64,000 bases of DNA, taken from assembly GCF_037975245.1 (NCBI RefSeq), contig NC_092569.1:28031668-28095667 (forward strand), written 5' to 3'. Shown piece by piece: positions 1 to 11,500 of the stretch. The notes beneath the pieces are model-generated. The model saw only the letters and a list, made by a program, of their open reading frames with translations. It did no database searches and was not told the origin of the DNA. A program made the translations under genes and the position numbers. The stretch's first letter is position 1; every line of letters starts with the position of its first letter. The DNA comes from Apostichopus japonicus. Lineage: Eukaryota; Echinodermata; Holothuroidea; Aspidochirotida; Stichopodidae.

Positions 1-1027
1 CTTTAGCAGTATGCATTGCCTATTGCCCAAACCATTATGTCTACACTGGGACACTCACCCCTCCTAAATTCTTCAGGCCTATTATGTGCTCAGACAGTTC
101 ATTAAATTAATACAGTAGGCAACATTCTATTGAGGAACAGGTTGGGAGTGGAAAAAGCAGCGAAACTTGTAGCTTGCTATAGGTATCTACAAGGGAAAGT
201 AGAAGTGGACTGGTAGTCTGTGCCTACTGAAAACCTAAAGCACTTCAACCTGAAAGTATGCTATAGAAGGAGCTACAACATCAGACTCATAGTCTCATAC
301 TGGACACTGTCATTAAAGCTCTGGGAATTATGTGTTTAAACGTCAGTTATTTACTCTGGAGGTCCAGCTAATATTCACTTTGCAAAATTGTTATGCTTGA
401 CAGGTTGAACACTATACAGGTAGTTTTAGTGTCATGTAACTTATATTTTAAGACACAAAAACATGTTCATAGTTCATACTGTAGTTTGCAAGAATTTAAC
501 AGAGTACACTCTATGTAGTTTTTATTGTTACTTGATAGATCTACTTGGCGAGCGAGTTGTAAAAGTTACACTGTGAATATGTTTGCTCACTTTCCATGTT
601 TTTGTGATGGTGTTGCATTATATATATTAACAAAACAATGTGACATGTATAATATGACGAACCATAGCCCTAGGAGGCACCAACAGTTTGATACTTGTCC
701 ATTCTCTAGATTATGGAATTATACATCTCGATAGGAAAATAAAGTTGGTTGATTTGAGCATCAAATACATTATTTATTTGAATTATTTATAATAGTCTAA
801 TCGGTAAACTCACAAAGTTATAGATCATGGCTGCTCTTTGGATGTAACCCAACCCCTACCATAAGATGCCATTTTCTTGTAATTTCTATGCTCCTCCACA
901 AGTTCCACATGAGTTTTTAGGAATTCTATATAATTTGAGGTTTTTCCCACTTATAGGTGGGAAAAACCTCCCGGTAAAAACCGGTAAAAAACTGGTTTTT
1001 ACCGGGCGGTAAAAACCGGCCAACCCT
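1..1027. mobile_element. Probable end of a hAT-like DNA transposon, left part outside window
   Basis: No gene is visible. The right end, 945-1027, is a chain of inverted and direct copies of CCGGTAAAAACC and ends in GGCCAACCCTG; read on the other strand this starts CAGGGTTGGCC, a type of end common in hAT elements. Directly after it, at 1028, similarity to the second block (40686 onward) begins, so 1027 is a real insertion or rearrangement boundary. The left end and target duplication are not in the window, so the class is inferred. Positions 1-900 are AT-rich and show nothing recognisable. Confidence 0.4.
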
Positions 1028-1280
1028 GGTCAGACCATTGAGAAAATTAAATTAAACATGTTAAACCTAATTTTTCCTTACTTTTAATGTTTTTATTAAA
1101 TTTTGGAAATGGTTTACAATTATTTAAGTTAATACCAACATTTTTTTAAGGAATAATTCAGGCCAGATTTTCAAAAAGATCCGGCCTGATTTTGAAAAAT
1201 ATCCGGCCGGACCGGAACCGGATAATTGCTCACTATCCGGACGGATAGTCCGGCCGGACTGGATATCCGGTGCATCCCTA
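1028..1280. mobile_element. Remnant of hAT-like element (GATGCACC ends), right part only
   Basis: This is the right part of the element that is complete at 40503-40913. It contains repeated CCGGCCGGA motifs and ends in GGTGCATCCCTA, followed by GAGGGGAA (1281-1288). That octamer also precedes the complete copy at 40495-40502, so it is the original target duplication. The left end has been replaced by the element ending at 1027. Confidence 0.7.
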
Positions 1281-2173
1281 GAGGGGAATGCTATTATGGG
1301 AAACAGTGTACACAGTGGTGATCGGCAGAATGAAGTGCAATCCTTCAACTATTACAATTAATTATTCAATTGCTCCAGACAGCCCATCACAAATTGTGCC
1401 CGTTGAGAAACGAACACAAGTCAAATGAAATCTCGTTGTTCTGGAATGATTAATGTGAGAACATGTGTGTTTATTAATTGGTCCTTACACTCAAGTGTGA
1501 AAGCCTGGGGGAGTACAAAACTTTGAAAACTTCCAGGGTTGCTTTCAAAATCTGGGGAATGTCCGCAGGGTAGCTATGAGAGACTTAAAGAGCATTAGAA
1601 CAGTATAGCATTTTAAAAATATAATCCATACTGCTACAGTACATGACAATATGTACCTCACGAAGGTTGTGAAATTTCAAGACAAATGTATCCTAGCTTG
1701 GCATCAGCAGTTCTTTATCATTTCCAGTGAGGCTGTAGGCCTAATTACTACAGTTGGTATTAAGCATCCTTCTGTGGTACTGTGGTAGCTATCACTAAAG
1801 TACAATATTCATAATATACTTACAATTCATTATCAGAACTGTTTTATTCTTTATCGTTAGTGTATGATCCTATCGTTTGGACACATTTAGAGTTCTATTG
1901 TTTGAAATGCTGTCAAAATTCCCTCTGTAAAACTTCAAAGGCTGAAGACTGAGATGAATTGGGTATTGCATGATTCATGACACAGATTGTATGTGATCCC
2001 TCAAGTAAATCAATTTCTACATTAGGTCTTCCAATTGTAAATTTGGCAATTGAAAAGTTTTCCATAATATGAGCTATTTTGCACTTAAAAATGTGTACCC
2101 TGTGATTTGCAAATAGTTTTACAAAGTTTAAAAGAAGAGGTCATTATTTATTTCACATGTGTTTCTTTTACAG
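1281..2173. other. Non-coding, NDUFS5 intron-like sequence
   Basis: No coding or RNA gene is seen. It is collinear with 40914-41790, which lies between two NDUFS5 exons in the second block, so it is likely intronic. The only block difference noticed is a poly-G run present at 41358-41372 in the other copy. Confidence 0.5.
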
Positions 2174-2269
2174 AGGGAAAGACATCGCACCATCCTTAAA
2201 CAGAGACAAAAATTGATACGAGAAGGAACATACAAGATACCAGATTCACCAAAAACATCGATAGTTTAA
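2174..2269 (+). CDS. NDUFS5: NDUFS5 last coding exon (copy A), complex I 15 kDa subunit
   Basis: The exon follows a TTTCTTTTACAG acceptor and encodes 31 residues and a TAA stop. It starts RERHRTILKQRQKL and continues IREGTYKIPD. This matches the C-terminal tail of NDUFS5 in animals, where a TIRKQRDKLIKEGKY type sequence follows the second CX9C helix. NDUFS5 is an accessory subunit of mitochondrial NADH:ubiquinone oxidoreductase, folded by a twin CX9C disulphide motif on the intermembrane-space side. The exon is identical in all 96 bases to 41791-41886. The preceding exon is not present upstream in this window (1-1027 is transposon-like), so this copy may belong to a gene continuing to the left or may be an orphan duplicated exon. 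Confidence 0.7.
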   Translation, partial: RERHRTILKQRQKLIREGTYKIPDSPKTSIV

Positions 2270-2880
2270 TGTGGGAGGTGGCATCTCGGTAGTACCTTGC
2301 AGCTTGGATTTAGAATGGCCTGATGAGACGGTTAGATTGGATGTCAAATGGAATCAAAATGGACTAGTTCATTCTCACGGAAATATGCCAGAAATGTCAT
2401 CATCTATTGAACAGTTAGATTGGGTCTGGTAACAATTTATGTTTTTTTCTTCAAATTTAGGATATTTTCAAAGAAAATTAATTTCCTCTTGAGAGTCTAG
2501 AGAAAACGTTTCATACATTTCCCGTGAGAAGTGAAGTGTGGGCACTGAGTTTAAGCTTAGAGTTAACAGAATGTCTTATTGTGGTGGTTGCCTAATGATT
2601 AAAAATGTTATGACATTGTTTGTATTTACAGATTTCTGTTAAAGCTCTGTAGATTTTAGATGAAATGTCTAAAACTTAAACAGCTGAACCATTTTGTAAC
2701 CATGTGACAAGTTAAGCTCAGATCGTCTAGATATAACAAAATACTAAACACACTTTGTTTCCATGATGTTATGACTTAAATGACAACAATGTATTTCAGG
2801 AGGTGACCCATTTTGGCTTCACGTCTAAAGGAAAAGTCCTACCAGCTGTACGAAACATATATGTAAAAGAATAAATGAAT
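2270..2880 (+). other. Probable NDUFS5 3' UTR
   Basis: Non-coding sequence after the stop codon, well conserved with 41887-42497. An AATAAA at 2870-2875 is kept in the other copy at 42487-42492 and is a candidate polyadenylation signal. The extent of the UTR is inferred; no transcript data are available. Confidence 0.4.
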
Positions 2881-4500
2881 TAGTACCACAAACGTTTGTT
2901 TAATTTTATGAAAGTGTTTTTTCTTTGTTTTTTTTGTTTACCAGTGACATGGTTTATGTTCTGATATTGTACACAACAATAACAACAACTCTGCCTTCCT
3001 ATCGGTAAGGGGTTACCATGTTTTTGTAATGGTGATCATCACTGGAAGATAAAGTGGCATGTATTCTCACATGGGAGGAGACTGTTGGTTGCCATCATTG
3101 ACATAATATATTATATAATTATATAAATATTGACATAACATAGCCTTATCCTCTCCAGTAGTTAGGGTTTAGGTTGTGAAAGGGACATGAGAGGCACATA
3201 ACAACACTTTCCCTGCCTCATGACATGTATTATACAGTCATAGATTCCACTGTTTGCATATAACTTCACCAGGAATGTGGTAGCTATGACATCAGGACAT
3301 TTACTTGTATAATATACATTCAAGGAGTACCATAAGAGTTGAGCGCTACAAGGGAGCACGTCACATGACCCTCCATGGTTGCTGCGTCTTTTTGGCCTCT
3401 CCTAATTGATACAGTCGGCCCTGATTTATGCATGTGCCGATGGGTAGCAACATGACAGGTAGCATAGTGAAACTAACCGTACCATTGAGTTCAAATAGGC
3501 CTAAGTTACTACTTCAAGGAACAACGCCCCTGAGTTCCGGTCTTCAGGAGCCCAGAAAGCGCGGCTCTTTGAACAAAAGGTCAGATTCACCATTGCTTGT
3601 AAGTAAACAACCCTGGAGCGTTACGGGCATTTCCCGGCAAAGAATTGCAACATTACTACCCGACATTAACACGAAGTAACGAATAGCTTCAAAAGTTAAA
3701 ATACTACTCAAGATCAGTTACAATATTAATGAGCTTGTTTCTCGATAACTTTGCAGTAATATCATGACTATTATACCACATTTTAAATGTTCAATACAAA
3801 ACACGAAGCTTGTTTACAAGCACTGTACAAACAAGAAACTAGATCAATGTTCTTATAGGTATTGCAGGATAAGATGTGTCTAGATAGTTCAGTTTCAAGT
3901 GAATTGATTGTACGAGATTATTGTTGGAAGCTTCTTCCACAAATGAGGGGCAGCCCAGGAATAGTTTCGCCAAATGTTGTTCTGATGCTCGGAACAGTCA
4001 ACATCGCAGTATGTTAAGACCGCAATGATCTTGTTGGACGGTGTTCACTAAGCATTTGATTCATGTAGCGAGGGAACAAACCTTGAATTGTCTATGTGTG
4101 TATCAGCCCCCCCCCCCCCCACCCACTCCTTCCTACTAATAGAAATGTCTGTCATTTAAAGACTGAAAAGTTGGTCGTTAGGTACATGGTGGTTTCAAGT
4201 TGTTCCTTTATTATGACATGGGGGGGGGGGGGTTGTGGGCGTGGAGCCCCGAAAGACGTTCAGTTCCTTTTATTGTGGTCCTTTAATGGCACAGTGGTAC
4301 TGACATTTAGAAATTGGTTGCGTTAATTTTTAGCTTTTCTAACCCCATCATTTCTTGGTCAATGCGAGCAATGTAAACTTTGCGTACTTCAAAGTTTAAA
4401 TAAAATAAGTAAAGCGGAAACATTGAACGATGTGTACTGAAGAAAAACGAAACAAGTGATTTGTACCTTGAATACTTTTATTGTGCCATAGGCCTATGCC
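2881..4500. other. Intergenic, no gene recognised
   Basis: Open frames here (for example 3162-3359 minus and 3428-3679 plus) are not conserved as proteins in the second block: one gains only replacement changes and the other a stop. Homopolymer runs occur at about 4110-4122 (C) and 4219-4232 (G). The stretch lies between the convergent NDUFS5 and FReD-1 ends. Confidence 0.6.
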
Positions 4501-4504
4501 CATC

Positions 4505-4809
4505 TAAGTGGAGGGGGTGTCCCCCTCCCCTTTGGATTTTTTTGGCATTTCCAGGTGGCCTCAGATGCAATTTGGTGCAATATAGCTCACATCAACCCAC
4601 CCACTCCATTTTGTGTATAATTTTGCATTTTCACCTGGCCTTAGATGCAATTTGGTGCTCCAAATGAGATTTTTTTCTCATTTGGAAATGAAAAAGGGGT
4701 TTTCTGACTTGCGAAGTGGGGGGGGGGGGCGGAATGATACTTCCGCCCCTCCACATTTTTCACTGCAGGGGGGGCTGGCGCCCCCAGCCCCCCGGTTCCT
4801 ACGCCCTTG
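4505..4809. mobile_element. hAT-like non-autonomous element, truncated on the left
   Basis: Inverted-orientation relative of the complete elements at 29187-29694 and 36173-36710. It shares the internal TGCAATTTGGTGC repeats, the poly-G block and the GGTTCCTACGCCCTTG end (4794-4809). The corresponding place in the second block (about 44097-44255) holds an unrelated sequence, so one copy was rearranged here. Confidence 0.6.
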
Positions 4810-5715
4810 ACTCCACAGCCATGCACACCCCTCGTTTGCAAAATTCTTGATTTGTTTATGCAGCCCGTCCAAGGTTCATGCCCTATACCTAAATCAGTCG
4901 GGGAAAGTTGGAATTTTCTACCCCACGAATCAAGGATTTTATCAAAGAGGGAGACTGAACTGGGGTCATTGAAACCGACTCCTATAAATGAAGGGGCTTC
5001 TGGGGGTTCTCTCCCTCGGCAGCATTTAACATATAAGATGTAAATGGTTCATTCTGGGGTCTTCATAAAAAAATATCAAAACGCAAGTTCCCTCGAGTGA
5101 TTAATGTTGGTGGCTGAACGTGTGTGGAATAGGTCGGGAGAATGAAGGATGTTATACAGGAGTGGCCACTCCTATATACCAGTAGTCCCGGGACTACAGG
5201 TGTCATTGAAGTCGACCATATGAAGGGGAATGGGGGGGGGGGCGGGGGTCGGGAGTTGTGATCTTCCCCCGGGAAGATATTAACTTTGCAACACTATAAA
5301 TATTTAGGTTATAATTTATATGAATATAAGAAACCTTAGCTAAAGACAAGATTGTGCTAATAAATAAAAATAATAATAAACTCCAATATTTCATTGCCTG
5401 ACTAATTGAGGTAGTGACCTGAACTTTTATGGGAGGGCCAGATGCCAGTGAAATATTTTGTAAAAGAGGGGTGCTACTGTGGGGTCATCGAAGCCAACTC
5501 TCGTTTCTGAGGGTCTGGGGTCCTCCTTCAGAAAAACAAAGAAATATTAGTCATATGGTGCATATTTAGACTATAATTTAGTTCTTTATAAGTAGCACTA
5601 TACGGGAGGTTGCGCTAAAATAGTAATAATATATTCAAAATTTCCCCTAACTGATTATATAAGGTAGGGACCTGAATCTTTGAATCTTTATGGGACGGTC
5701 AGATGCGAAGAAAGT

Positions 5716-6351
5716 CAAGGGCGGCGGAACCGGGGGGGGGGCACGTCCCCCCCCCACTTTTCCTCAGGTTAAAAATGTGCCCTTTTTCTACATACAAATT
5801 GAGGTGTCTCAAGTTAGCAAGAGGCCAGGGAACCAGAATGAACACTCGGGAAGGGCCGTTTCCGGCCATCTGAGGGCACTGTAAAACCAAAAATTTTCTT
5901 GTTTGCTCCGCGCCAACCGATGGTGGCGCTCCGCTCAGATAGTCGTGAAAACAACTTTGCAAGTCCTGGCTACGCCCCTGACTTTTAATAAATTTCTGTG
6001 GGTCAAACTCAAAGCTATTTTGAATGGAATCATTTGTTAAGATATTAACAAGAAATAAACTCTAATTCGAAAGATTCCTACATTAGCAACTAGCATGCTT
6101 TCACCTCATTTTGTTCCTTGTTTCCCAATTTGCACACTGGATATTGCAGTGCTAGTATGCATATTTTCCTTGAGGGGGGGGGGGGGGGGTTGATGGAGTG
6201 ATGTGTATAGGCAAATAAGGTAATACAAGAATAGTTATTAAGGGTACTAAATACAGTATAAGGCTGCATCAGTCCAATCGAATTTCTGCAAAGTGCCTTT
6301 TGATGTCGGTGCCCCCCCCCCCCCAGATTAAAAGTGCTTCCGCCGCCCTTG
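5716..6351. mobile_element. hAT-like element with 8-bp target duplication
   Basis: The ends are inverted: CAAGGGCGGCGGAA at the left and TTCCGCCGCCCTTG at the right. The flanks are AAGAAAGT (5708-5715) and AAGGAAGT (6352-6359), an 8-bp target duplication with one change. An internal hairpin motif, CTCCGCGCCAAC followed by GTGGCGCTCCGC, lies at about 5908-5938. The same insertion is reduced to 68 bp at 45137-45204 in the second block. It has no transposase and is therefore non-autonomous. Confidence 0.75.
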
Positions 6352-7730
6352 AAGGAAGTATTGCGTAAAAGGGGGGGGGGGGCATTGGAGCTTTACATAT
6401 GTAGGGGGTAGTTAGGGGGTTTCCCCAGAAAAGAATGAAACTGTAGACACCCAATGGAGCATTTGGGAGGCATATTTAGTCAATATATCAGGTTTATATC
6501 ATAATGACCTCTAAATACTTTGATTTTACTAACAAATACTCTGTGTGAGTCTGAAAATGGGGGATGGGGGGGGGGAGGGAGGGCTTATAAACGTAGTAAT
6601 GGTCCAATTCCTTCTCGGATGAATGCAACAATCCCCTGACTGAGCCATTTTTGCCATCGTCTCCCCTCCCCCCATACGCATGCCTTATTGTATTTAGCCA
6701 TCATACATACTGCCCATGAATAATCCGAACAAACCTACTTTAGTCCAACAAATCTCAACATTTTTTTATTTAAACAACATTTTCGTTACCATACCAACAT
6801 TCGGTCTCTACCGGTTTGCTTATCGCACTTCTCTGAATTCGCCAACACTTAGCAGTAATTTATTAATATTTAAATGGCTTTGACAAATTCAAAAGCACCT
6901 CCATAATTAATTACATTTTATTATGAAATTATTTTGGTACTTTTATTGTTTTCGTCTCCAGTGCTTCTTAGAAACTAATCATATGAAAAAGGGGATTGAA
7001 CATTAATATATAGTACTCAAAAGCAGTCGATACGGTATAGAATTTACCATGAGACATGTTACCTTGTGGCGCCAGAATCGTTATAAGCTACTCACATATA
7101 GTTCTTCTTAAAAAGAAAGTTTAAACTTTTTGTCTCAGTTATTTGGTCAGAGTTAGCTCCATGGAGTACAACATCAATCTCCCATTTGCAATTACAGTCT
7201 GGTGGTTTTGTGGATACCTACATGTGTTATATATAATACTAATATAGTGCTGTGGTAAATACAGCACTTATACCTATCCTGTAAATTTGAATTTTTGAGC
7301 AATTGTGTCATTAAACTAATCTTTTCTTTTCACAATCTTTTCACAACGTCTTTTCACAACATCTTTTCACATCACATCACATCACAACATCTTTTCACAA
7401 ACATCTTTTCGCAATACCACTACACCCCCTCCCCTCCACCATTCAAACTCATACCCCCTCCCACCACATCTCGATACAATGATCAGTGGAAAAATAATCA
7501 TAATAATTGAAAAAAATTTAGATGTTACATAATGAATTAATTTTTTTTGTCACAATAAAGGAGTTATCTTCCAATCTTACTTCCACAGAGAATTAATATT
7601 GCAGAGAAAGCGAATCCTGGAAATGAATACTTCAGAATTGAAAAATGTAGTCAATTACAGATAGTATTATGTCGTCAGACTCTTACTCTGTGAGTCTATA
7701 CACAATCCTTTTGTTGTATCTGTGGATTAC
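6352..7730. other. Intergenic, no gene; CTTTTCACAA short repeats at 7325-7410
   Basis: No coding signal. A short degenerate array of CTTTTCACAA and CATCA units lies at about 7325-7410 and is shorter in the second block (about 47700-47765). In the second block a 1.5-kb segment is inserted at the point corresponding to about 7045. Confidence 0.55.
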
Positions 7731-8246
7731 TGTAACGTGAATGGCCTTTATACTCATCCGTAGTAAACTGCACTTAGCTTCATAGCCAGCCATGTCATGA
7801 ATATTCATAATCTTTTAGGATGTAATTTTGGGAGGTTAAATGTTAATTGATGTGTTTTGTTGTCTAATTAAGAGAGTTATGGATTTAGTAAACCAACATT
7901 ATCATTAAGTTAAATGTCTACAACATGTCTGCACATGTTTGGGGGCATAATGTTATTGTTGTTAATTAAATAATTAAAGGGATTGTACTGTTATATTGCG
8001 TGGTATATGAACCAGAGTGAGACGCTTATATAAGTGCTTGTAAAATTGTTCTTTTCTAAAACACTTGCACTCACACACTCTAAAGTCTTGTGCGCAGAGT
8101 CATTTTTGTTGTGTGTTTGTAACCTGGCCTGGTCTCTAGTTGCTGCTCCGCGAATAACTGATACACAGGCTAGCATCGATTTCTCCGTACAGATATTCTG
8201 ATAATATTCCTGGCCGTGTTAAGGACACCTCGGAATGCAACGTTAC
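7731..8246. mobile_element. Insertion of 516 bp, 3' of FReD-1, absent from copy B
   Basis: Copy B reads straight from TGTGGATTAC to TTATTCCTGA (about 48070), whereas copy A has 516 extra bases flanked by TTAC (7727-7730 and 8243-8246). The ends show weak inverted similarity (TGTAACGTG and CAACGTTAC). It lies only 12 bases past the FReD-1 stop, so it replaces most of the 3' UTR or supplies a new one. The family is unknown. Confidence 0.6.
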
Positions 8247-8258
8247 TTATTCCTGAAT

Positions 8259-8533
8259 CTAGATCTCGACAGGACGGATCTTCATCTCAGTGTATTTGAT
8301 GTTGACATACCATCCTGTTGGAAACTTCCAGGATATACTACCATCATGTTGTTCATCGACAGCATGATAACCACCATTGAGGTTAGAGCTGTGACACTTC
8401 TTGTACCACCACGCACCGTGATACTTCACTGCGCAGTTCACATCATCGACATCATCATTATCTCTGTCGTAGGTACTAAAAACCTGGTTACGGTGATATT
8501 CCAAACCTGCCTTATCAAGCTTGTGGCCTGTAT
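8259..8533 (-). CDS. FReD-1 exon 7: C-terminal fibrinogen subdomain and stop
   Basis: The acceptor is TTTGTCATTCACAG. The exon begins with two bases that complete a GAT codon (D) after exon 6. It encodes TGHKLDKAG, FSTYDRDND (Ca-binding), NCAVKYHGAWWY, KKCHSSNLNG and MKIRPVEI, then TAG. The NCA and CH dipeptides line the ligand pocket in ficolin-type domains. The C-terminus is two residues longer than in FReD-2 (RPVEI versus RPV) because of one base change in the stop region. Confidence 0.93.
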
Positions 8534-11500
8534 CTGTGAATGACAAAAATAACGAATCACATTATCAGTATGTACTTCTCTGACATTCATAGATTGAAAA
8601 GATTTTTATTTATTTTTATTTTCAATGTGACAATTTCCTGACGACAGCATGATAATCACCATTGAGGTTAGAGTACTGACATTGTTTATACCACCAAGCA
8701 CCGCGATACGCCACTGCGCAGTGCCTATCTTTGTCAATATCATTATCTCTGTCGTAAGTACTAAAAGCCCGGTTACAGTGAGCTCCCAAACCTGCCAACT
8801 CTAACAAGTGGTTTGTTTCTGTGAATGACAAACAAAACGAATCACATCTATATCATCGGTTTGTACTTTCATAGATTGAAAGGGTTCTATATAGTTTTTT
8901 TTTTGTCGATCTTTTAAGATTTCCGATCGTTACAATCTTTTTCTTTCTTCGATTTATTAAACTGTACTTATTTACTTAGTCATCGTTATTTATTTTCTTA
9001 GTTATCTTTCTATATCTTGTTCGTTCCCTGTTTTTTATTATTATAGGTATTTTATTTTACTTATTTTCATAGGTACCATTTTAGATGATTTTAATTAGAT
9101 TGGCCACTAATTTCAAACGGGTTAAAACAATATTTCCGTCTTAAAATCAATTTTCAGCAATTTGAACTTTTAATTCAGAGATTCCTATTGTGCAAAAAAG
9201 TGTTTCCATTTTAAATCTCTTTCAAATTTTGCAATCTCTAAAACAAGCAGCCTGTTTCAATTCATATCATCACTGCAATAATTTGAATGCTATGCCCCCC
9301 AGACCCACACCCCTTACACCCCTTTGAAGTTGGGAGATACTTATGTATTCCCCCCCCCCATCCAGGGTCACAAAGAACTTTTCCTCCTTTTGTTTTTCGT
9401 CGCTTACTAATGTTATATTAATAACCAGCACACTCACACACACACATAATAGCGCCCTACACTCACCGGTCTAACGTTTTTTAACTATTGTAGGTATTTG
9501 ATTTTACTTAAAATAATCGTCTAATCACTGCAATAATTTGCCCTTCCCCACCTCTTACGTCACTGTGAAGTTGGGAGACTTACATTAATAACCTGTACAC
9601 TCCCACAAACAAATAAAAGCGTCCTGCACTCACTGGTCTAACAAAATCAATACGCGTAAACACGGCGAGTAAACTCTTTGAGAGGGGCGCAGAAAATTTG
9701 TCCACATGCTGCAATTTGTCCAGTTTATGTGGAAAATGCCCAAATAAGAATTTTGAAGAAAGGCAGAATTTCGGGATAAAATAGTCACATTTTTCAGTTG
9801 AAAAAGAGTTGAAATTTCCAATGTCGGATGAGCCACTGTGGTATGTGCTAAACCAACTTTCATCTTGGAAAGATCCCCAACCCCGCCGGTTTTTGACAGC
9901 AATCAATGTCAATGGCTCCAATTCCCCCTCCCCACCCCTTCGCCTCACCAACTTCAGAAGCAAAACAAAGCACCTGCAAGCCGTGGCGTTTCACTGCAAT
10001 CATGCATAGTAGTCTTCGGTTGGTTAAAACAAGTTTCTGAACTAATACAATGTATCTCCACCCACCCCCTCTCTATACCCCCTCCCTATCTCGTTCTCTT
10101 GCTATTTCTCTCTCAGATGAAAAAGGGTCCTACTAAACACCTAGCAAATGCGGTTTATACTTTTGTAAGTTGTGAGTATCTGCCGTTATATGTAGTTTCC
10201 TATACTATTTATAACTACCAAGGGTTAATTTAGCAATTCTACCTTTCCACGACTCAATTGAAATTATACTTGAAGGATGTTTTAACGAAGTTCATATTAT
10301 GATTTTTTGTTAACATCATTTAGTAACTCTTATAATTGCAGCATTTGTCACTCTCACCAACCAGAGTATGAATTAGATATCGCAACTTCATGATTAAGTA
10401 ATAGTTCCAATCACAGGAAAAGTTTTATTGTACCATAACACCCTAGTTGGTTTCTCATAACTAGTATATAATGAATAACTGCATTGACAGAAGACCGCAT
10501 CCCACACTTTTAACGTAACTTAGCAACCTAGTTGCCTTTTCATAACTATTAAATATTAACTAATTATTCCAATCGCAGAAATGTTTGTGTCCCACACTTT
10601 TAAGGTACCTTAGCAACCATTTGGCTTCTCACAACAAGTGAATTATTAACTTATAATTCCCCCCTCCCGACCTTGCCCGATGGACATGTCTGACAGCAAA
10701 TTTACCTATCATCCAATTGCTATCTACTATTGCACAATTTTGAGATCTGACAAACTTGAGGAAACAGGAGACAACCCTCAAAGACCTGTTTTAATTGTGC
10801 ATATATACCAACCTGTATTTTGAACGGTGGGGTATGCAGCGTACTAAAATGATGGTGAGTAAATCAGCGCAAGTCAAAATAGATCAGGACCAGCGGCGTA
10901 GCTACGAGGGGGGGGGCATAGGGGCAACAGCCCCCCATGAAAGCTTGTCACCCCCTAGTCGCCCCCCCCCCACTGGGATTTTGGGTGTCGAAAAAAATTA
11001 CATGTGTGAAATATATATCATTGGTCTGAATGGTCTCGAATCTCCATGATGACCACTCATGAACGACCCTTCCACCGCGGACCGGCAGTAGCCAGTAGGC
11101 TATAGTTGCTGAAAAACCTGACGTGACATAGCGCATAGGCCGAGAAGTCTACAGTAGTCGCACTGTACTGAAAACGCATGTTAACGACCGTCGAATAATA
11201 TAATTCCTGCTCTACACATAATGTTTACTACTGAATCTGTGTGTTCGGCAAACTTAGCCTTTGTCACTCTTTTTTAAAATATCCATAATCCCTAACATAC
11301 AAATAAATACTAATACAAACAGCCAATCAGTATCTTGTAACCACTGCGCATTAACTGATCAAACAAGCTAGTGAGCAATACTATACCCTTATAGAAAGGT
11401 GGTTTCCAGGTACTTGAATGCCAAAGAAGATGTTAAAAGGTAAAATATGCTGACATCATACACATGTTTCTCACATCATTGCTAGCGTCATTGCCTCGAT

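Noticed and set aside
3162-3359. 65-residue minus frame also open at 42783-42980
   Set aside because: Nearly all differences between the copies are replacements, including to Pro and Arg, so there is no sign of protein constraint.
3428-3679. 83-residue plus frame
   Set aside because: Copy B has an in-frame TAA at the matching place.
9580-10233. Overlapping open frames on both strands, conserved in copy B (49415-49957)
   Set aside because: No domain or splice logic; the diverged copy at 32.7 kb loses the frame, and conservation is explained by the recent block duplication.
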